A stretch of DNA of 64,000 nt from CAIVVT01 sp963838205 (GCA_963838205.1 CAWIQF010000012.1:62001-126000), one strand, 5' to 3'; positions 7,660-19,286 are shown, counted from the first letter of the stretch. Numbers and translations: made by a program. The notes: generated by a model from the sequence alone, not told the origin.

Positions 7660-10600
7660 TCAATTCGCGCCCGCCTTCGGCGCCTGCGCCGCTTTTTCCT
7701 TGAGAGCCTGCCGGTAACGCGCGAGGAGCTGCTCGCGGTTCTGACGCAGGTCCTTTCCGCTCGGCGTGGCGGGATAAGGCTTGTCGCCCATCAGCCCTTT
7801 CCAGAGAATGCGGTTGAACTCCGCGGGATCGACGCGGTCTTCGGCGGTGAAGTCCATGCCCTTCGTGACCTGCGCCCAGTACTCCGCGTTGTGGGTCACC
7901 TGTGGAACGATCAGGTCGGCAGGTTGAGGAGGCAGCGGCAGATCCGTGTCGTACAGATACGCCGAGGGAGTGGCCGTGAAGCTCCACTTGTTCGGCGTCG
8001 TCGTGAAGATGTCGGCCATGGGCCTGGCGAGCGCGTCGTTCAGGTTCATCGGCGGGAGGCCCAGAACCTCTTCCATCGTGCGCAGGAAGTTGATGGTGTT
8101 GTACGGCGTGGAGACCAGCGCGCCTTGTTTCACGAAGGCCCCCGCCACGAAACGAGATGCTGCGGTGCGAATCGACATGGTCGCCGCCATCCTGCGCGTC
8201 GTCTTCAATGACAAAGATCAGAGTGTTGTTCGCGTATGCGCTATTGGCGATCTTCTGAACCAGCAGGCCTACCGCATAGTCGTTGTCGGCGATCATCTTC
8301 TCCGGAGAATTCACGCGGTCCATCAGCGGGGGCCCGGGCGGGCTCCAGTTTCCGGTGTGATCGTGCATGAAGCGAACGAGGGTCAACGCGGCCAGCGGCG
8401 GTTGGAGCACGCTCCCCTCTGCCAGCGCGGTATCTGCCCGCCTGTTATCCGCCGGCGCGATATCAGCCGACCGGGCCTGTCGCGGCGGCCGGGCATCGAA
8501 CTCCCGCTCCCACTCCTTGAAACGGTAAAAATCCGGGAGCGCATTGTCGAAACCCCGGAAGTACGGATCGGTAAACGGGGCGAGGGTGGCATTCGCCGCG
8601 ATAGCCACCACCGTGCCGGTTGCGGCCGGGTAGCGCAGGACGGGAATGGCGTTGGTTGTCGTGGAATAGAGCGTCCCGTCTATGAAGAAACCATAGTTGC
8701 GAACCGTGAGCTTCGCCCGCCGCGCGGCGTCCCACAAGTAGCCCGTATTCACGACATTGCCCGGTCCATCCGGCGCACTCACGTCGGTCTGGCCCGGTAA
8801 CACATCCGGATCGTCCGCCGTGAAGGGATCCGCGGCCATGCGCCCGGCGAGAGTTGGTATGGCAACATTCACATTGCGGTTCGTGCCCCCGTCCAAGCTG
8901 AGGCCGCGATAAGCGTAGGCCACCGGGTATTGGTGTTCCACCACGTCCGGAGCTTGAGCCGAAGTGGACCACGCCCAGCCGTCATAGCTGACTTCGGCGG
9001 TGTCCATGAAGTTGTCGAGCGTGACGAAGCTTAGCGCCAGATTATGCTGATTGGGCGTGACCTTCTCCCCGAACATTGCCAGATCGGGATCGCCATTGCC
9101 GATTGCCAGGTCGCCCAGAATCTGGTCGTAGGTGCGGTTTTCCTTGAGAATGAAAATCACGTGCTGGACGCCCTGATGCACGGCCGCCATGACAGTGGCG
9201 TCGTCGGTGCTGTCGGTGTAGGAGAAGTGGTTGTTCGCAAGTACCTGCGCAGTCAGGGTTGCGAGCTGCGCCGGGCTGGGGCGCGGGATGGTCTGGAAAC
9301 CGGCTTTAACCAACTGCGGATTATACTGATTCGTCGTATAGCAATTCGGCGAATTCGGCGGCCCGTAGCCGCCATAGCACCAGCCGGGATTCGCACCCGT
9401 TGGCGACTTCCCATTGACCGCGTACACCAGATTGCCATCGGCGCTGAAGCTGACTGAGTTAGGGTACCAACCGGTCGGAATCAGACCTACTACCTGGTCG
9501 TTGCTATTCGCTCCGCCCAGCGCCACCACCGAGATACAATTCAGAGTGCCATCGGTCACGTAGAGTTGCTTCTCGTCCGGTGAAAGTACCACGCTGTTGG
9601 GGTTCGCACCCTTGTAATCCGCCAGCGCGGACGGCACTAGAGAGGCGACTACCGGAATGCTCTCGAGAATCGTGTTCGACGCGGTGTCGATCACGTCAAC
9701 CGTATCCGACTGGTCCTCGGCGACGAACAGCAGCGTCTGGGCGGCGTTGAGCGTCATCTTGTTCGGTTGGCCTTTGACCGCGATGCGGGTCGTTACCGTC
9801 GCCGCTCCGCTCAGATTCACCACGACGATCTCGCGGTCGCGAATGCTGGATACGTATGCTGTATGCGGTTTCGCGCTCGACCCATCGCCCGCCACGGCCA
9901 CCCAGAACGGATACTCGCCGCCCGGCTTGCCCACTTGCGTTGGATCGTTCGGGGCAAGCTTGCCGGGACGCAGGTCGAAGTTCGGCGTCGAGATCGACCA
10001 ATTGCCGAGACCTCCGGTTAACACCGTAATCGAGTCGTTGTAGTAATTCGCCACCACCAGCGTCTGGCCATCCTTCGAAATGGCCACGCCGGCGGCACAA
10101 GGAAGCACCCCGACCGAACTGTTGATCGCGACGGCGCCGTTAGGCGCTATGTCCAGGCCCACGCCCTGTTCGTTGCCCAGTTTAGGATTCACGTGCTTAA
10201 AGGGAATCGGCGAAAGCGGGGCCTCGGCCCATGTTGCGGAAGTGCTGGCGGTGGCGGGGCTCCAAGTGAAGATGTGGAGATTGTCACTGGGACCGCCCGA
10301 CACGTAAAAAGCCATGCCAGATGGGTCGAAGACAATCCCGTGGTATGTATTTGCGACCTTCAACACCTGCGTCTTGATCGGCACGGACGTCGAAATGTCG
10401 TAGACGAACACGTACTCAGTCGAATCCGACGTGTTCCACGGGAACGCGTTGGCCGGCGTTACGTCGTTGGTGTAGACGCGGTTGTACCCGCTGGTCAGAA
10501 TCAGCAAGGTCTTGGGCGGGATATTGGGACCCGGAACCACGTCTGGGCTCACCACGGTAGAGACCGCATACCCAGCCAGCCAGCCTGCCAGCCAGGTTGC

Positions 10601-10819
10601 AGTGGGGTCGTTCAGACCGGTGTCCAACGGTTCGAACCGGGAACCCTGGAGCGCCAGCGGCGTAATCTGTTGGCCCATGTTGGGCAGGGACTGGACGCTG
10701 GGCGGCGTGGGCTGGACCGGAGCAGCGGACTGCGCCAGGGCCAGCGCGCCGGCGATGACCAATGCAAACACAAAGCCAACCGCTGAAAGCGGTGAACATT
10801 CGTACACGTGTGTCCTCAA
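7660..10819 (-). CDS. Bifunctional YncE-like beta-propeller / phosphoesterase-family protein (frameshifted near 8149)
   Basis: Secreted protein of about 1050 residues. A TTG start at 10819 has AAGGAG eight bases upstream and is followed by a signal peptide (VFALVIAGALALAQ). The N-terminal half has repeated propeller blades of the YVTN/YncE type (GVAISKDGQTLVVANYYNDS, VVLSPDEKQLYVTDGTL, VSFSADGNLVYAVNG). From about residue 550 comes an alkaline-phosphatase-superfamily phosphoesterase domain starting VQHVIFILKENRTYDQILGD. Near 8149 the frame shifts: dropping one base joins IFVIEDDAQDGGDHVDSHRS to FVAGAFVKQGALVSTPYNTI, giving the normal end at 7660. Uncorrected, the frame runs into nonsense to 7559. 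The substrate is unknown. Confidence 0.8.
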
Positions 10820-11216
10820 AGCTTTAGGCTCCTTTGCCTGATCGGCCAGTAGAGGAGTTCAAGCCGCTGGAGGATCGAGGCATCGTATCTCACTGCTAGT
10901 CGGTTGTCACTAACCTCTAAGATGTGACTTTCGGCGCGCTCGTCATCACTGTAGGCTTGTCCGCTTGCAGAATCAAGCTAAGTGTTGCGGTTCTCAAAGA
11001 GTGGCCGGACTTAGCTGGCAACCTACTAGCAGTAGTGCCGGCAGCCCGGACAATTCTCTGCTCAATAAGCCGGCGCTAATCGTGCGTCGGCGGCAGTAGA
11101 TCCTCGTGCGGCTCGCCCGTAAGGCCTCGCTTTGCGATGACGCGCTTGACGCCTCCGCGGGAAGCACGTAGGAGGATGTCGATCTCGACTGGCAACGCTA
11201 GAATCGGCTCTCGCGC
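10820..11216. promoter_or_regulatory. 5' region of the YncE/phosphoesterase gene with leader shared with the TonB receptor gene
   Basis: About 400 non-coding bases. Two parts closely match the region upstream of the receptor gene at 14218: the ribosome-binding segment (minus strand AAGGAGCCTAAAGCTTTG ending at the TTG start) and a palindromic block at about 11005-11060 containing CCGGAC...CTACTAG...TAGTG...GGCAGCCCGGA. In the receptor copy the inner arms differ but can still pair. It is probably a shared promoter/leader or structured RNA; function not known. Confidence 0.5.
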
Positions 11217-14200
11217 CTAAAACGATATCTTCGCCGAAAGCTGAAACTCCCGTGGCGTGCCTCCTCCGGTCGCATAGCTGCTGATCGTAGTTGTAATTAC
11301 GCCGAAGTTGCTCTGAGAGATGTCTGCATTAGGCGCGCCATACTGAGCCCGATTAAAAAGATTGAACACTTCAGCCCGAAATCGAATACTCATTCTCTCA
11401 GTGAGGGAAACTTCCTTAGATAATCCCAGGTCCATCTGCGAAAAGCCGGGAGCGCGGAAGGCGTTGCGGCCTAAATTGCCAAACGTTCCGGAAGCCGGCG
11501 TGGAGAACGCGGCCGGGTTTATCCATTCGCCCGGGGTGGATCCATGCGGCGGAGTCAGAGAAACGCCGTACACATAATTCGGCCGCTCTTCCCCGGTAAT
11601 CGCATATTGGCCCGGCACCGACGCGTTCGAGCGATCAATTGTGACATTCACAGGAAGCCCGGCTCGCGCCGTCGCGATCACGCTTGCGGTCCAGCCGCCC
11701 AGAAACGTCCGCACAATGCCTGGGCTGCTTAAATATTTCTTTGCGGCGCCGAAGGGCAACTGATAAACGGTGGAGAGATTGAATACCTGACGAACGTCAT
11801 CGTCACTACTCGCCTTGTCACACGATCGGCAGTAGGAGTTCTGGGGCACGTCGGACTCTCCACCGCCAATGCTGCCGTCGTTAATCGAATGCGACCACAT
11901 ATAATTTGCCGAGAGCAGAAAGCCATTCTGGAAAGCCCGGCGAGCATTTAGCTGCAGCGCATGAAAGATACTATTTCCAACGTTGCCGCGCCACGAAACA
12001 GGCCCGAATGCCGGGTACGGTCTGACGCCGGTCTCCGGATTCACCAGGTTCGCGTAGGTCGTCGTCAGAATATCCGTTCCCTTGTTGCCGAGATAGCTGG
12101 CTGTTCCAAGGATATTCAATGGTAGTTTTCTTTGAACTGAGGCCGTCCATGCAACAACATAGTCGTCTTTCCGGTTGCGATCCAGATCGCGCGGAGAAAC
12201 AACGCCCAGACCACCATTTTCCGCATACTGCAGGAATTGAGTTAATGGATAGGAAAGGGCGGGAAACGATGTGTTGCTGAATGAGTAGCGGTCGACAGTA
12301 TTCGATATGGGAAGATTCTGGTCGTCTTCCTGCCCATCTGTGTGGTAAATGCCACCTCCAGCGCGCAAAACTGTATCACGGTGCGCCCATGCGATACCGA
12401 GACGCGGGTCAAAATCGTCGTACCTCGGATTGCTAAAGGAATCATAACGCGAGCAATACCCTCCGCAGGTGCCCAAATCGAACGGGACGTCGTCGTGGCC
12501 AATCGCATGCAGGACGTTGAAAAAATTGTAGCGGATTCCGGCTGTGATCGTCAGATTGGCAGTCGCTTTCCATTCGTCTTGAGCATACCCCCAGTATTGT
12601 GTCTTGCGCTGCCGCACCAGAGGCAGAATCGCAGTGTAGGAAGCTGTGCCCATGCTGTTGTTAAGAAAATTTGCCGGCGACATGTATGTTAATGTACCGC
12701 TTTGCGATGTGCCCTGGTTCAGAAAAATCAATCGAACCTCCGACCCAAACTTTACAATGTGTTTGCCTTTTGCCCATGAAACGTCGTCAAGGAGATCAAG
12801 ACTCTTCGACGGGTAGTCCGTTGTGGAATATCCAGTCAGGGCGCTGTAGCCGGATACACTGACCCCGAACGGAACCTCGGAAAGGTTCGCGCTATGATAT
12901 ATCGTTTGGTTTATTCCGAATTTTGCTTCGTTCATCAGTGCAGGAGAGAAAATGTGCGAGAGCGCTACTACCCCATTATTATATTTTGTATCATACTGGG
13001 TCTCGGCTGTAAGCTGGCCCGTAGGGATTGTCTCCACTGCCTGATCCGAGTTAAAGCGAACGAAGGCCGTCGTCCGACCGGTAAAGTATTGGTCGAGCCG
13101 GATCATCCCGGAATCTTCGTTGTCAACCTGCCTGCCCAGTGCCATGTATTTCCACACATCGGGATTAGAAGTTGCCGCCGTGCCAGCGGGATAAGCTTGC
13201 AGGATCGGAAGTAAAGCAGGCGATGTCAGAGCCGCTTGTGTCACAAAGCTTGGGCTCGGCACCAGCCCAATTTGCGTTCCATCCAATCTCTGCCGTAGAC
13301 CTTCATAGTTCCCGTAGAAAAACGTCTTGTTATGCACAACGGGTCCACCAAGGCCGCCGCCGAACTGATTTAGCAAAAACGGGTCAGGAGCGGCTCTGTC
13401 GAATGGCGATCGTGCATCCAGGGCATCGTTCCGAAAATAATCGAAACCATCTCCATGAAAAGTATTCGTGCCTGAGGGGGAAACCACGGACACTTGCCCG
13501 CCCGCGGTCCCGCTTTGAGCGTCCGCGCCAAAATTCTGCGATTGCACCTGGAATTCAGCGATGGAATCGAGAGGAATGTTCAGGCGCATATACTCTCTCT
13601 GCTCCTGGTTGTAAACGGCAGTCGCATCGACACCGTCGAGCGTCAGATTATTGTCGTCCAGGCCGTGCCCCGCGAAACGAATTGTTCTTTGGTCGCCGCC
13701 GCCGTTATTGATCGCGCCCGGCGCGAGCGCTGTCAATGTCGCCCAATTCCTGCCGTTGACGGCAGATCGCTGACCTGCGCCCGTTCAATCGCGGTACCAA
13801 TCGTCGCGTCCACCTTGTCGAGTTGGATGAGCGGTTCCGTCACGGTCGTTTCTTGTCTCCCGTGCGCCACTTCCAGCCGCGCGTTCAGTGTCCTGGTCTG
13901 CCCGACAACCAGTTCCACGCGCTCTGCGTTGAGCGTCGAGAATCCGGTTCTGAAAAATTGGATCGAGTAAAGGCCTGGGGGAAGACCGGGCAACTCATAA
14001 GTGCCCTGTGACGTCGTCAACGTCTCGCGTTGGAGTCCTGTCGCGCTTTCAGTGGCGTGCACATTGGCCTGAGGGATCCGCTCGCCCTGTTCGTCGGTCA
14101 CGGTGCCCGTAATGGCCGTGCGGTCCACCTGCGCGTAAGCCGGCGCGCCTGAGACAACCAGCGCCAGCGTCAGGCTAACCGCTGCGAGTGGGAAACATTT

Positions 14201-14218
14201 GTGGCTTTGGTTTTTCAA
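11217..14218 (-). CDS. TonB-dependent receptor / Oar-like outer-membrane protein (frameshifted near 13760)
   Basis: Outer-membrane protein of about 1000 residues. The TTG start at 14218 is preferred over an upstream ATG because AAGGAG lies 8 bases before it and a signal peptide (SLTLALVVSGAPAYA) follows. Residues about 35-120 form a carboxypeptidase-regulatory-like domain (ITGTVTDEQGERIPQANVHA, GTYELPGLPPGLYSIQF), then a plug domain and a large barrel ending in F as expected for outer-membrane insertion. The frame is lost near 13760: adding one base makes VSDLPVNGRNWATLTALAPG, the family's standard sequence. Such Oar-like receptors are expanded in acidobacteria; the ligand is unknown. Confidence 0.8.
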
Positions 14219-14892
14219 AGCCTTAGGCTCCTTAAGCCAGTTGGCCATGGTAGTGCTTGGTGGCCGGGGCATTCTCTTTATCGCTAATACATTGCCGAAA
14301 AATCCTCAAACGTGACTGGCCAGTCGCAGCTCACCGCATTGCATTATTCCACGTTCGACGCCAACCCGCATTCCGCGGTTGCGGAAGCTCATCCGGACCT
14401 TTCCGGCAGCCTAACTAGCGATAGTGTTAGGCGGCCCGGATACTTCTCATCGATATGACGTCAATCGTGGTTCGGCCGCATTCTGGAGCGGCTTCCGTCA
14501 AGCCGTACGCCTATCGTCACGTTTAGCCGGCACACGGACCGTTGCCGATGCCTTCCCATCTTTTTGCACCGACTGTATTCAACAACTCGACTAGCAAGCG
14601 TCCACATGCAACGATCACTCCACTTGCGGCGAAACTCGGAATCACTATTAGCGCCAAGCCGGACGGTAGTGCTCCAGAGCAGTACGATTCGACCGTCTAT
14701 GCCGCGATGCTCTTGGTGGCCCTGGCCTGTCTGGGAGTAGTACTCATCGCCCGCCGCCTGGACTTCAGCGTCCACTGTTATTTGATCTCACCTGGAAGGA
14801 CAGCCATTGCTTCCCTTGAGAATTTAGGCTATGGTCGGAGGCAACCTCAGACGATAACCATTGTGGCGGTATTCCGCATATTGGAGTTGTCG
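14219..14892. other. Intergenic region between receptor and phosphatase genes
   Basis: About 670 bases between divergent genes. The part at 14375-14445 holds a palindromic block like that at 11005-11060, with arms GCCTAAC/GTTAGGC. A frame on the plus strand between 14542 and 14800 includes one hydrophobic stretch (YAAMLLVALACLGVVLIARR) that could be the tail of a lost membrane protein, but it has no ribosome-binding site and I do not call it. Confidence 0.45.
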
Positions 14893-16264
14893 ATGAAGAA
14901 GGATTCCCGGTTCTTATCCCTCACGCCCGCTTGGGAGCATCTCGTCTTACCCGCGGCAGGCGCCTTCCGGCTGGTCACTCTGGCTTTCGTCTGCATTGCC
15001 TTTCTCACGGCTCAGGCCGCCGATGACACGCAGCTCAAGCAGGTGATCCTGTTTGGGCGTCATGGTGTGCGCGCTCCGCTTGCGCCCGACAGCACTCTCG
15101 ACAACTTCTCCGCGCAACCGTTCCCGGCGTTCGGCGTTCCAACGAGCTACCTGACCGCCAACGGCGCCACACTCGAGACGATGCTCGGCGGCTACTACCG
15201 TCTTTGGCTCAAGCAGCAGGGCGTGCTGACCGGCAACGACTCGGCCGACGCTGCCTTCGTGTATTTCCGGGTCAACCAAGGGGCGCTGATCGTTGACAGC
15301 GCGAAAGCCTTCGCGGCCGGCATGCTCCCGGCGGCCAGCATCAATTTGAATGTTTACCCACCACAGGAGAGCGACCCAGTGTTCGATCCAATCGGCGCCG
15401 GCGTCGCCACGCTCGACCAGAACATGGCGATCGCAGCCGTGATGGGACGTCTCGGCGGTAATCCACAGTCGCTAACTTCCGCCTACGCCCCAGAGCTCGC
15501 CCTCGCCCGATCGGTCCTGTTCGGCTATCCCGCCGGTGAGACTCCGCCGCCCGCGACCCCGGCAGGTAAGGTCGATGTCACTACGATTCCTATCGCCGTT
15601 ACGGCCGGACAGCCCGGTTTGCCGGTCGGACTGGGAGGCCTGGCACTGATTTATTACGCCACCGATCCGTTCGTCATGGAGTATGCCGATGGACTGCCGG
15701 CCGCCGACGTCGGTTGGGGCCAGTTGACCACCGCCGGCGTCAGCCAGACCTTGCGCCTCGACACCCTGGTCCTCAATCTGGAATTCCGCACGCCCTATCT
15801 GGATCGCGTGCAGAGCTCCAATCTCGCCTCGCACGTGGTGCGCTCCATGCTTCAGGCCGCCACTGGCAATGCGATGCGCGGCGCGCTGGGCAATCCGTTC
15901 GACCAAGGTCATCGTGTTGGTCGCCGGGGAGGCCAACCTGACCGGACTCGCCGGCCTGTTCAATCTCGACTGGGTGCTGCCGGGATACCAGCTGGACGAC
16001 TGTGCTCCGGGCGGCGTGCTGGTGTTTGAGCTGCGCCAGTCCGTGAGCACTCGCAAGTACTTCGTCCGCGCCTCCTACGTCGGGCAAACTTTGGATCAGT
16101 TGCGCAATCTCACCGCCCTGACGCTCGCCGCGCCACCGGCCCGCGCCCCTGTATTCATCCCCGGCTGCAGTGAGAGCAATGCCACCTTCGACTGTCCGCT
16201 CCAGAAATTCCAGGCGCTGGCGGAGCAGGTGATCGATCAGAAGTCCACCGACCTCGTGCCGTGA
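14893..16264 (+). CDS. Secreted histidine-type phosphatase, HD motif not found (frameshifted near 15900)
   Basis: Histidine acid phosphatase/4-phytase family, about 457 residues. The ATG at 14893 is followed by a signal peptide (LVTLAFVCIAFLTAQAA). The phosphate-binding RHGVRAP motif is at residues 56-62, where the histidine is the nucleophile in this family. A 1-base insertion near 15900 breaks the frame; correcting it yields TKVIVLVAGEANLTGLAGLF to the stop at 16264. In most relatives this segment reads GHDTN, with the HD acting as proton donor; here it reads GEAN. Activity may therefore be reduced or different, if the sequence is right. Confidence 0.7.
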
Positions 16265-16455
16265 CCCTTTGAGAACTGACCTCTTTTAAACGGCTGCGAG
16301 CAGGAGTCGTGCAACGGCGGCCGTTGTGTTCATTTGCTTTGTTCGGTCGTAAGGCCTTTTAGAAGTCTTGCTTCCTTCACTTCAAACCGGGGACAAAGGC
16401 TCGTGCCAGCCCGTCTCAGCGATGATCTCGGTCAGCCGCGACGCCGTTCAGAGCC

Positions 16456-18513
16456 TTATCGCTCCTGCACCGCTTCCCACTTTGGCAGCGACACGGACGT
16501 CCGGTAATTCGACTCGTTGTAGTGCGGGTTGCGGTCCGGCGCGTAGATCTTTGTTCCGTGGAATGGCCTGTCTTGCGTGTAAATCCAGACCCGTTCCTGG
16601 TCCCACAGGATCACCTCGTCCCGCTGATCGCCCGTTAAGTCCGCCGTGTACGCCGCCAGGTCTGGATGGCCATCGTCGGGAAACATCACCACTCGCCGCA
16701 GGTGGCCGTCCACCATGCCGCCCTCGCGCACGTTGCCCGACAGCAGCACGTACTCCTGCCCGTCGCCCTTCCAGTTCACCGGCAGCAGCGGGCTCCCCGT
16801 GTGGATCGGCTCGCCCTGCTCCACCAGGTTTCCGTCCCAATCGAAAATACTGACGATCCCCGGATTGCGCCAGTAGTTGACCGTCAGCAGTTGCAGCCCC
16901 GCCACGTCCATCCGGAACTTGCCGATCGCCGGACTCTGCGCATGCCCGATCCGCACGTGCTTCAACACCTTCCCTTGAATGTCGAACATGATGAAACCCT
17001 CGTCGCTGCCGCAGGCGTACACCCGCGGCGCCGAGTTCGGGTCCGGACTCATGTTCACGATCGCGATCCCGTCGGCGTGGTCTTCGAATTCCTTGTCGTG
17101 AGTCCACAACTGGCGCCCGGTGTGGTCCCACAGCGTATAGCCGATCGCCATCGTGTCGTACCCACTGCCGTTTACGTCCACCATGTGCGGGAAATGCCCC
17201 GTCTGTCCGTTCTCGCCCTTCCACAGCAGCTCCAGGTTGTTGTTGTACACCCAGAAATTCTTGTAGCGGTCCTTCACCAGAATCTCGTGCCGCCGCTTGT
17301 CTCCGGATAAGTTCAAGAACGCGATCGAGTCGCCGTTGTTCAGCTCGTAGGGCCGGTGCATGCCAGCCGGAATCGGCGGCATCCAAACCCACTTCTTCAC
17401 CCGCCCCGTGCGCCCGTCCAGTATCTGTAACTGAAAGTCGCGCACCACCACGACCTCGTTCTTCCCGTCCCCATCGACATCGTGAATCTGAAACGGCGTG
17501 TCGTTCGTCAGCAGCCCGTTGCGCGGGTCCGGCCGGCCCAACTGCCACAGCACCTTCCCTTCCAGCGTCACCGCCGTCAGACAACTGATCTGGTCGAATC
17601 CATCGCCCCCCACCCGAGGAATGTTCTGGCCGATCAGCATATCCATCTGCCCGTTCCCGTCCAGGTCGCCGAACCGCACGTTCCGTCCCGCCCCGTATCC
17701 CGGTGTCGCGAACTTTTTCCACAACTTGGGCTGCGGATTCCCGGCCCTCAGCCCGGCCAGTTCCGCCTCCCGCCGCGCGATCCGCGCCTCGATCTGCTTC
17801 TTAATGTCGTCTGGCACCGTCACGCGGAAATCCTGAAATCGCGCGGGAATCCGCGCCGTCAGGCCCGTCTTCCCCTTGACGATCTCCCCGTCCTCCGCCT
17901 GCAGCACCAGCTTCCCGTCGATGTACGCTCGGATCCGCGCGCCCTCGTTTTCCACCTTCAGCGTGTAATACCGCTTCACGTCGTAGCGGAACTCCACCCG
18001 CCCCAGTTCGCGCCACTGGTCCTCGTGGAACGCCCTCTCCAGCGGCAGCCGCAGCGCGATCCGCGCCGTGTTTCCACCGCTCAGCGTGAACGAATAGTAG
18101 TGGTGATTGGTGTGATATCGGACCACCACGCCCGCCACATCGTCCAGCGACAGCGGCCGCACCTTCACCTCCACCGTGTAGTCGCTCCACTCCCTATCGC
18201 CCGTAATGAACAGCGCGTTCGTGAACATGTTGGACGTCTTGTCCAGTTGCTGCTCCAGGTACGGCTTCCCGTTTTCGTCGCTGACGATCCACGCATCCTG
18301 GTGACAGATGGCGTTCTCCCACGGCCCCAGCGGCACGCCCCGATTCGCCAGGTAGTGGTACTCCTGAATCGCTCCATTCAACTGCCCCACCGGGCTCGAG
18401 AGCCATCCAGGCGGGAACTTCGAGAAATCATCCCTGAACAAGTCGGCGCCGCCGATCGGCAGTAAAATAGTGGCCGCTGCAACGACCCGTACCAACGTGG
18501 CTGTTAGGAGCAT
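16456..18513 (-). CDS. Secreted protein with N-terminal LamG/3-keto-disaccharide-hydrolase-like domain and FG-GAP propeller
   Basis: 685 residues with a signal peptide (VVAAATILLPIGGA). The first about 230 residues look like a concanavalin-type jelly roll of the DUF1080 sort (FRDDFSKFPPGW near the start, YTVEVKVRPLS, DDVAGVVVRYHTNHHYYSFT). The remainder has repeated calcium-binding FG-GAP/VCBS-like blades (RFGDLDGNGQMDMLIGQN, IHDVDGDGKNEVVVVRD, DLTGDQRDEVILW), a layout seen in rhamnogalacturonan-lyase-like propellers. A role in polysaccharide binding or breakdown is inferred. Its ATG lies two bases from the divergent GTG at 18516, so one of the two starts may be misplaced. Confidence 0.65.
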   Translation of the reverse strand: MLLTATLVRVVAAATILLPIGGADLFRDDFSKFPPGWLSSPVGQLNGAIQEYHYLANRGVPLGPWENAICHQDAWIVSDENGKPYLEQQLDKTSNMFTNALFITGDREWSDYTVEVKVRPLSLDDVAGVVVRYHTNHHYYSFTLSGGNTARIALRLPLERAFHEDQWRELGRVEFRYDVKRYYTLKVENEGARIRAYIDGKLVLQAEDGEIVKGKTGLTARIPARFQDFRVTVPDDIKKQIEARIARREAELAGLRAGNPQPKLWKKFATPGYGAGRNVRFGDLDGNGQMDMLIGQNIPRVGGDGFDQISCLTAVTLEGKVLWQLGRPDPRNGLLTNDTPFQIHDVDGDGKNEVVVVRDFQLQILDGRTGRVKKWVWMPPIPAGMHRPYELNNGDSIAFLNLSGDKRRHEILVKDRYKNFWVYNNNLELLWKGENGQTGHFPHMVDVNGSGYDTMAIGYTLWDHTGRQLWTHDKEFEDHADGIAIVNMSPDPNSAPRVYACGSDEGFIMFDIQGKVLKHVRIGHAQSPAIGKFRMDVAGLQLLTVNYWRNPGIVSIFDWDGNLVEQGEPIHTGSPLLPVNWKGDGQEYVLLSGNVREGGMVDGHLRRVVMFPDDGHPDLAAYTADLTGDQRDEVILWDQERVWIYTQDRPFHGTKIYAPDRNPHYNESNYRTSVSLPKWEAVQER

Positions 18514-18515
18514 AC

Positions 18516-18778
18516 GTGCACATCATAGGACGATTCGCCCTTGTCGTCGCGCTTTGCGCCGCCTGCGCTCTCGCCCAGGATTGGGAACGCGAGGTCCGCG
18601 CACTCCGTCCCGCCTCGGTGGCCGCGCGCGAACGGGCGCTCCTCGACTACTTGCAAAACCGCGCCCAGCTCGCCCTTGACGCCATCCCACAAGCCCGCAC
18701 CCCAGCTCAGGCCGATAGCGCGCGTCCGCTCCTCCGCGCTCAATTGGAGCAATCCCTCGGCTTGCCGACCGTAACCGG
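18516..18778 (+). pseudogene. Truncated N-terminus of a secreted hydrolase-like gene
   Basis: GTG start with TTAGGAG five bases upstream, a signal peptide (ALVVALCAACALA cut before QDW) and about 65 further residues (ARPLLRAQLEQSLGL) that resemble the start of acetylxylan-esterase-like alpha/beta hydrolases. The homology stops near 18760, where a transposase fragment begins in another frame. The catalytic part is missing. The esterase assignment is tentative. Confidence 0.5.
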
Positions 18779-18943
18779 GCGCTGGCTGTGCTGGCCCGGG
18801 CAAAGGGGATCGACGTCACCATCGTGTCCAGGTTTCTCTACATTTCCAGGCGCACCGCGATTAAGTTCTGGCAGCGCTACCACGAGGGCGTCATAGCACT
18901 GTCGATGGCCCGAACGACCCGAAACGAACATAAGTCCGATTGA
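18761..18943 (+). pseudogene. IS630-type transposase fragment (helix-turn-helix part)
   Basis: The frame reads NRALAVLARAKGIDVTIVSR, then FLYISRRTAIKFWQRYHEG and ARTTRNEHKSD before a stop. This matches the N-terminal helix-turn-helix region of IS630-like transposases found in acidobacteria. There is no start codon of its own and the DDE domain is absent. Insertion and later decay at this point probably destroyed the hydrolase gene at 18516. The next 150 bases to the tRNA hold no recognised gene. Confidence 0.6.
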
Positions 18944-19110
18944 GAGTCACGCGATTCCGGCGGATAGCCGGGCGGCGGCGAAGGTGTGGGATAACGCGCT
19001 GGCGGACGTGATTCAGGCCAGCCGAAAACCTGCGGCAGTGCGGAGTCTTGCAGAGTCTTGCACGGAAGGCACTCGGCGGCTTGGTTTTGTTGCAAACAAA
19101 AGGAAGCACA

Positions 19111-19187
19111 TGGTGGGCGCGACAGGACTCGAACCTGTGACCTCCTGCGTGTGAAGCAGGCGCTCTAACCAACTGAGCTACGCGCCC
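19111..19187 (-). tRNA. tRNA-Val (anticodon CAC)
   Basis: On the minus strand the cloverleaf is complete: acceptor GGGCGCG/CGCGCCC, D arm GCTCAGTTGGTTAGAGC, anticodon arm CCTGC-TTCACAC-GCAGG, and T arm with GGTTCGAGTCC. CCA is encoded at the 3' end (19111-19113). Anticodon CAC reads GTG (valine). Confidence 0.95.
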
Positions 19188-19286
19188 AACTTATTCATCC
19201 TACCGCAACGCTCCCAGGCCGCAAACCTCGGCGCCGGCCGCTCCCGGCCCGGCCCGCAATTGAAACCGCCGCGCCAATCATCTCCG

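Noticed and set aside
14542..14892. N-terminal extension of the histidine phosphatase
   Set aside because: The signal peptide and family similarity begin only after the ATG at 14893; upstream codons do not resemble an export signal.
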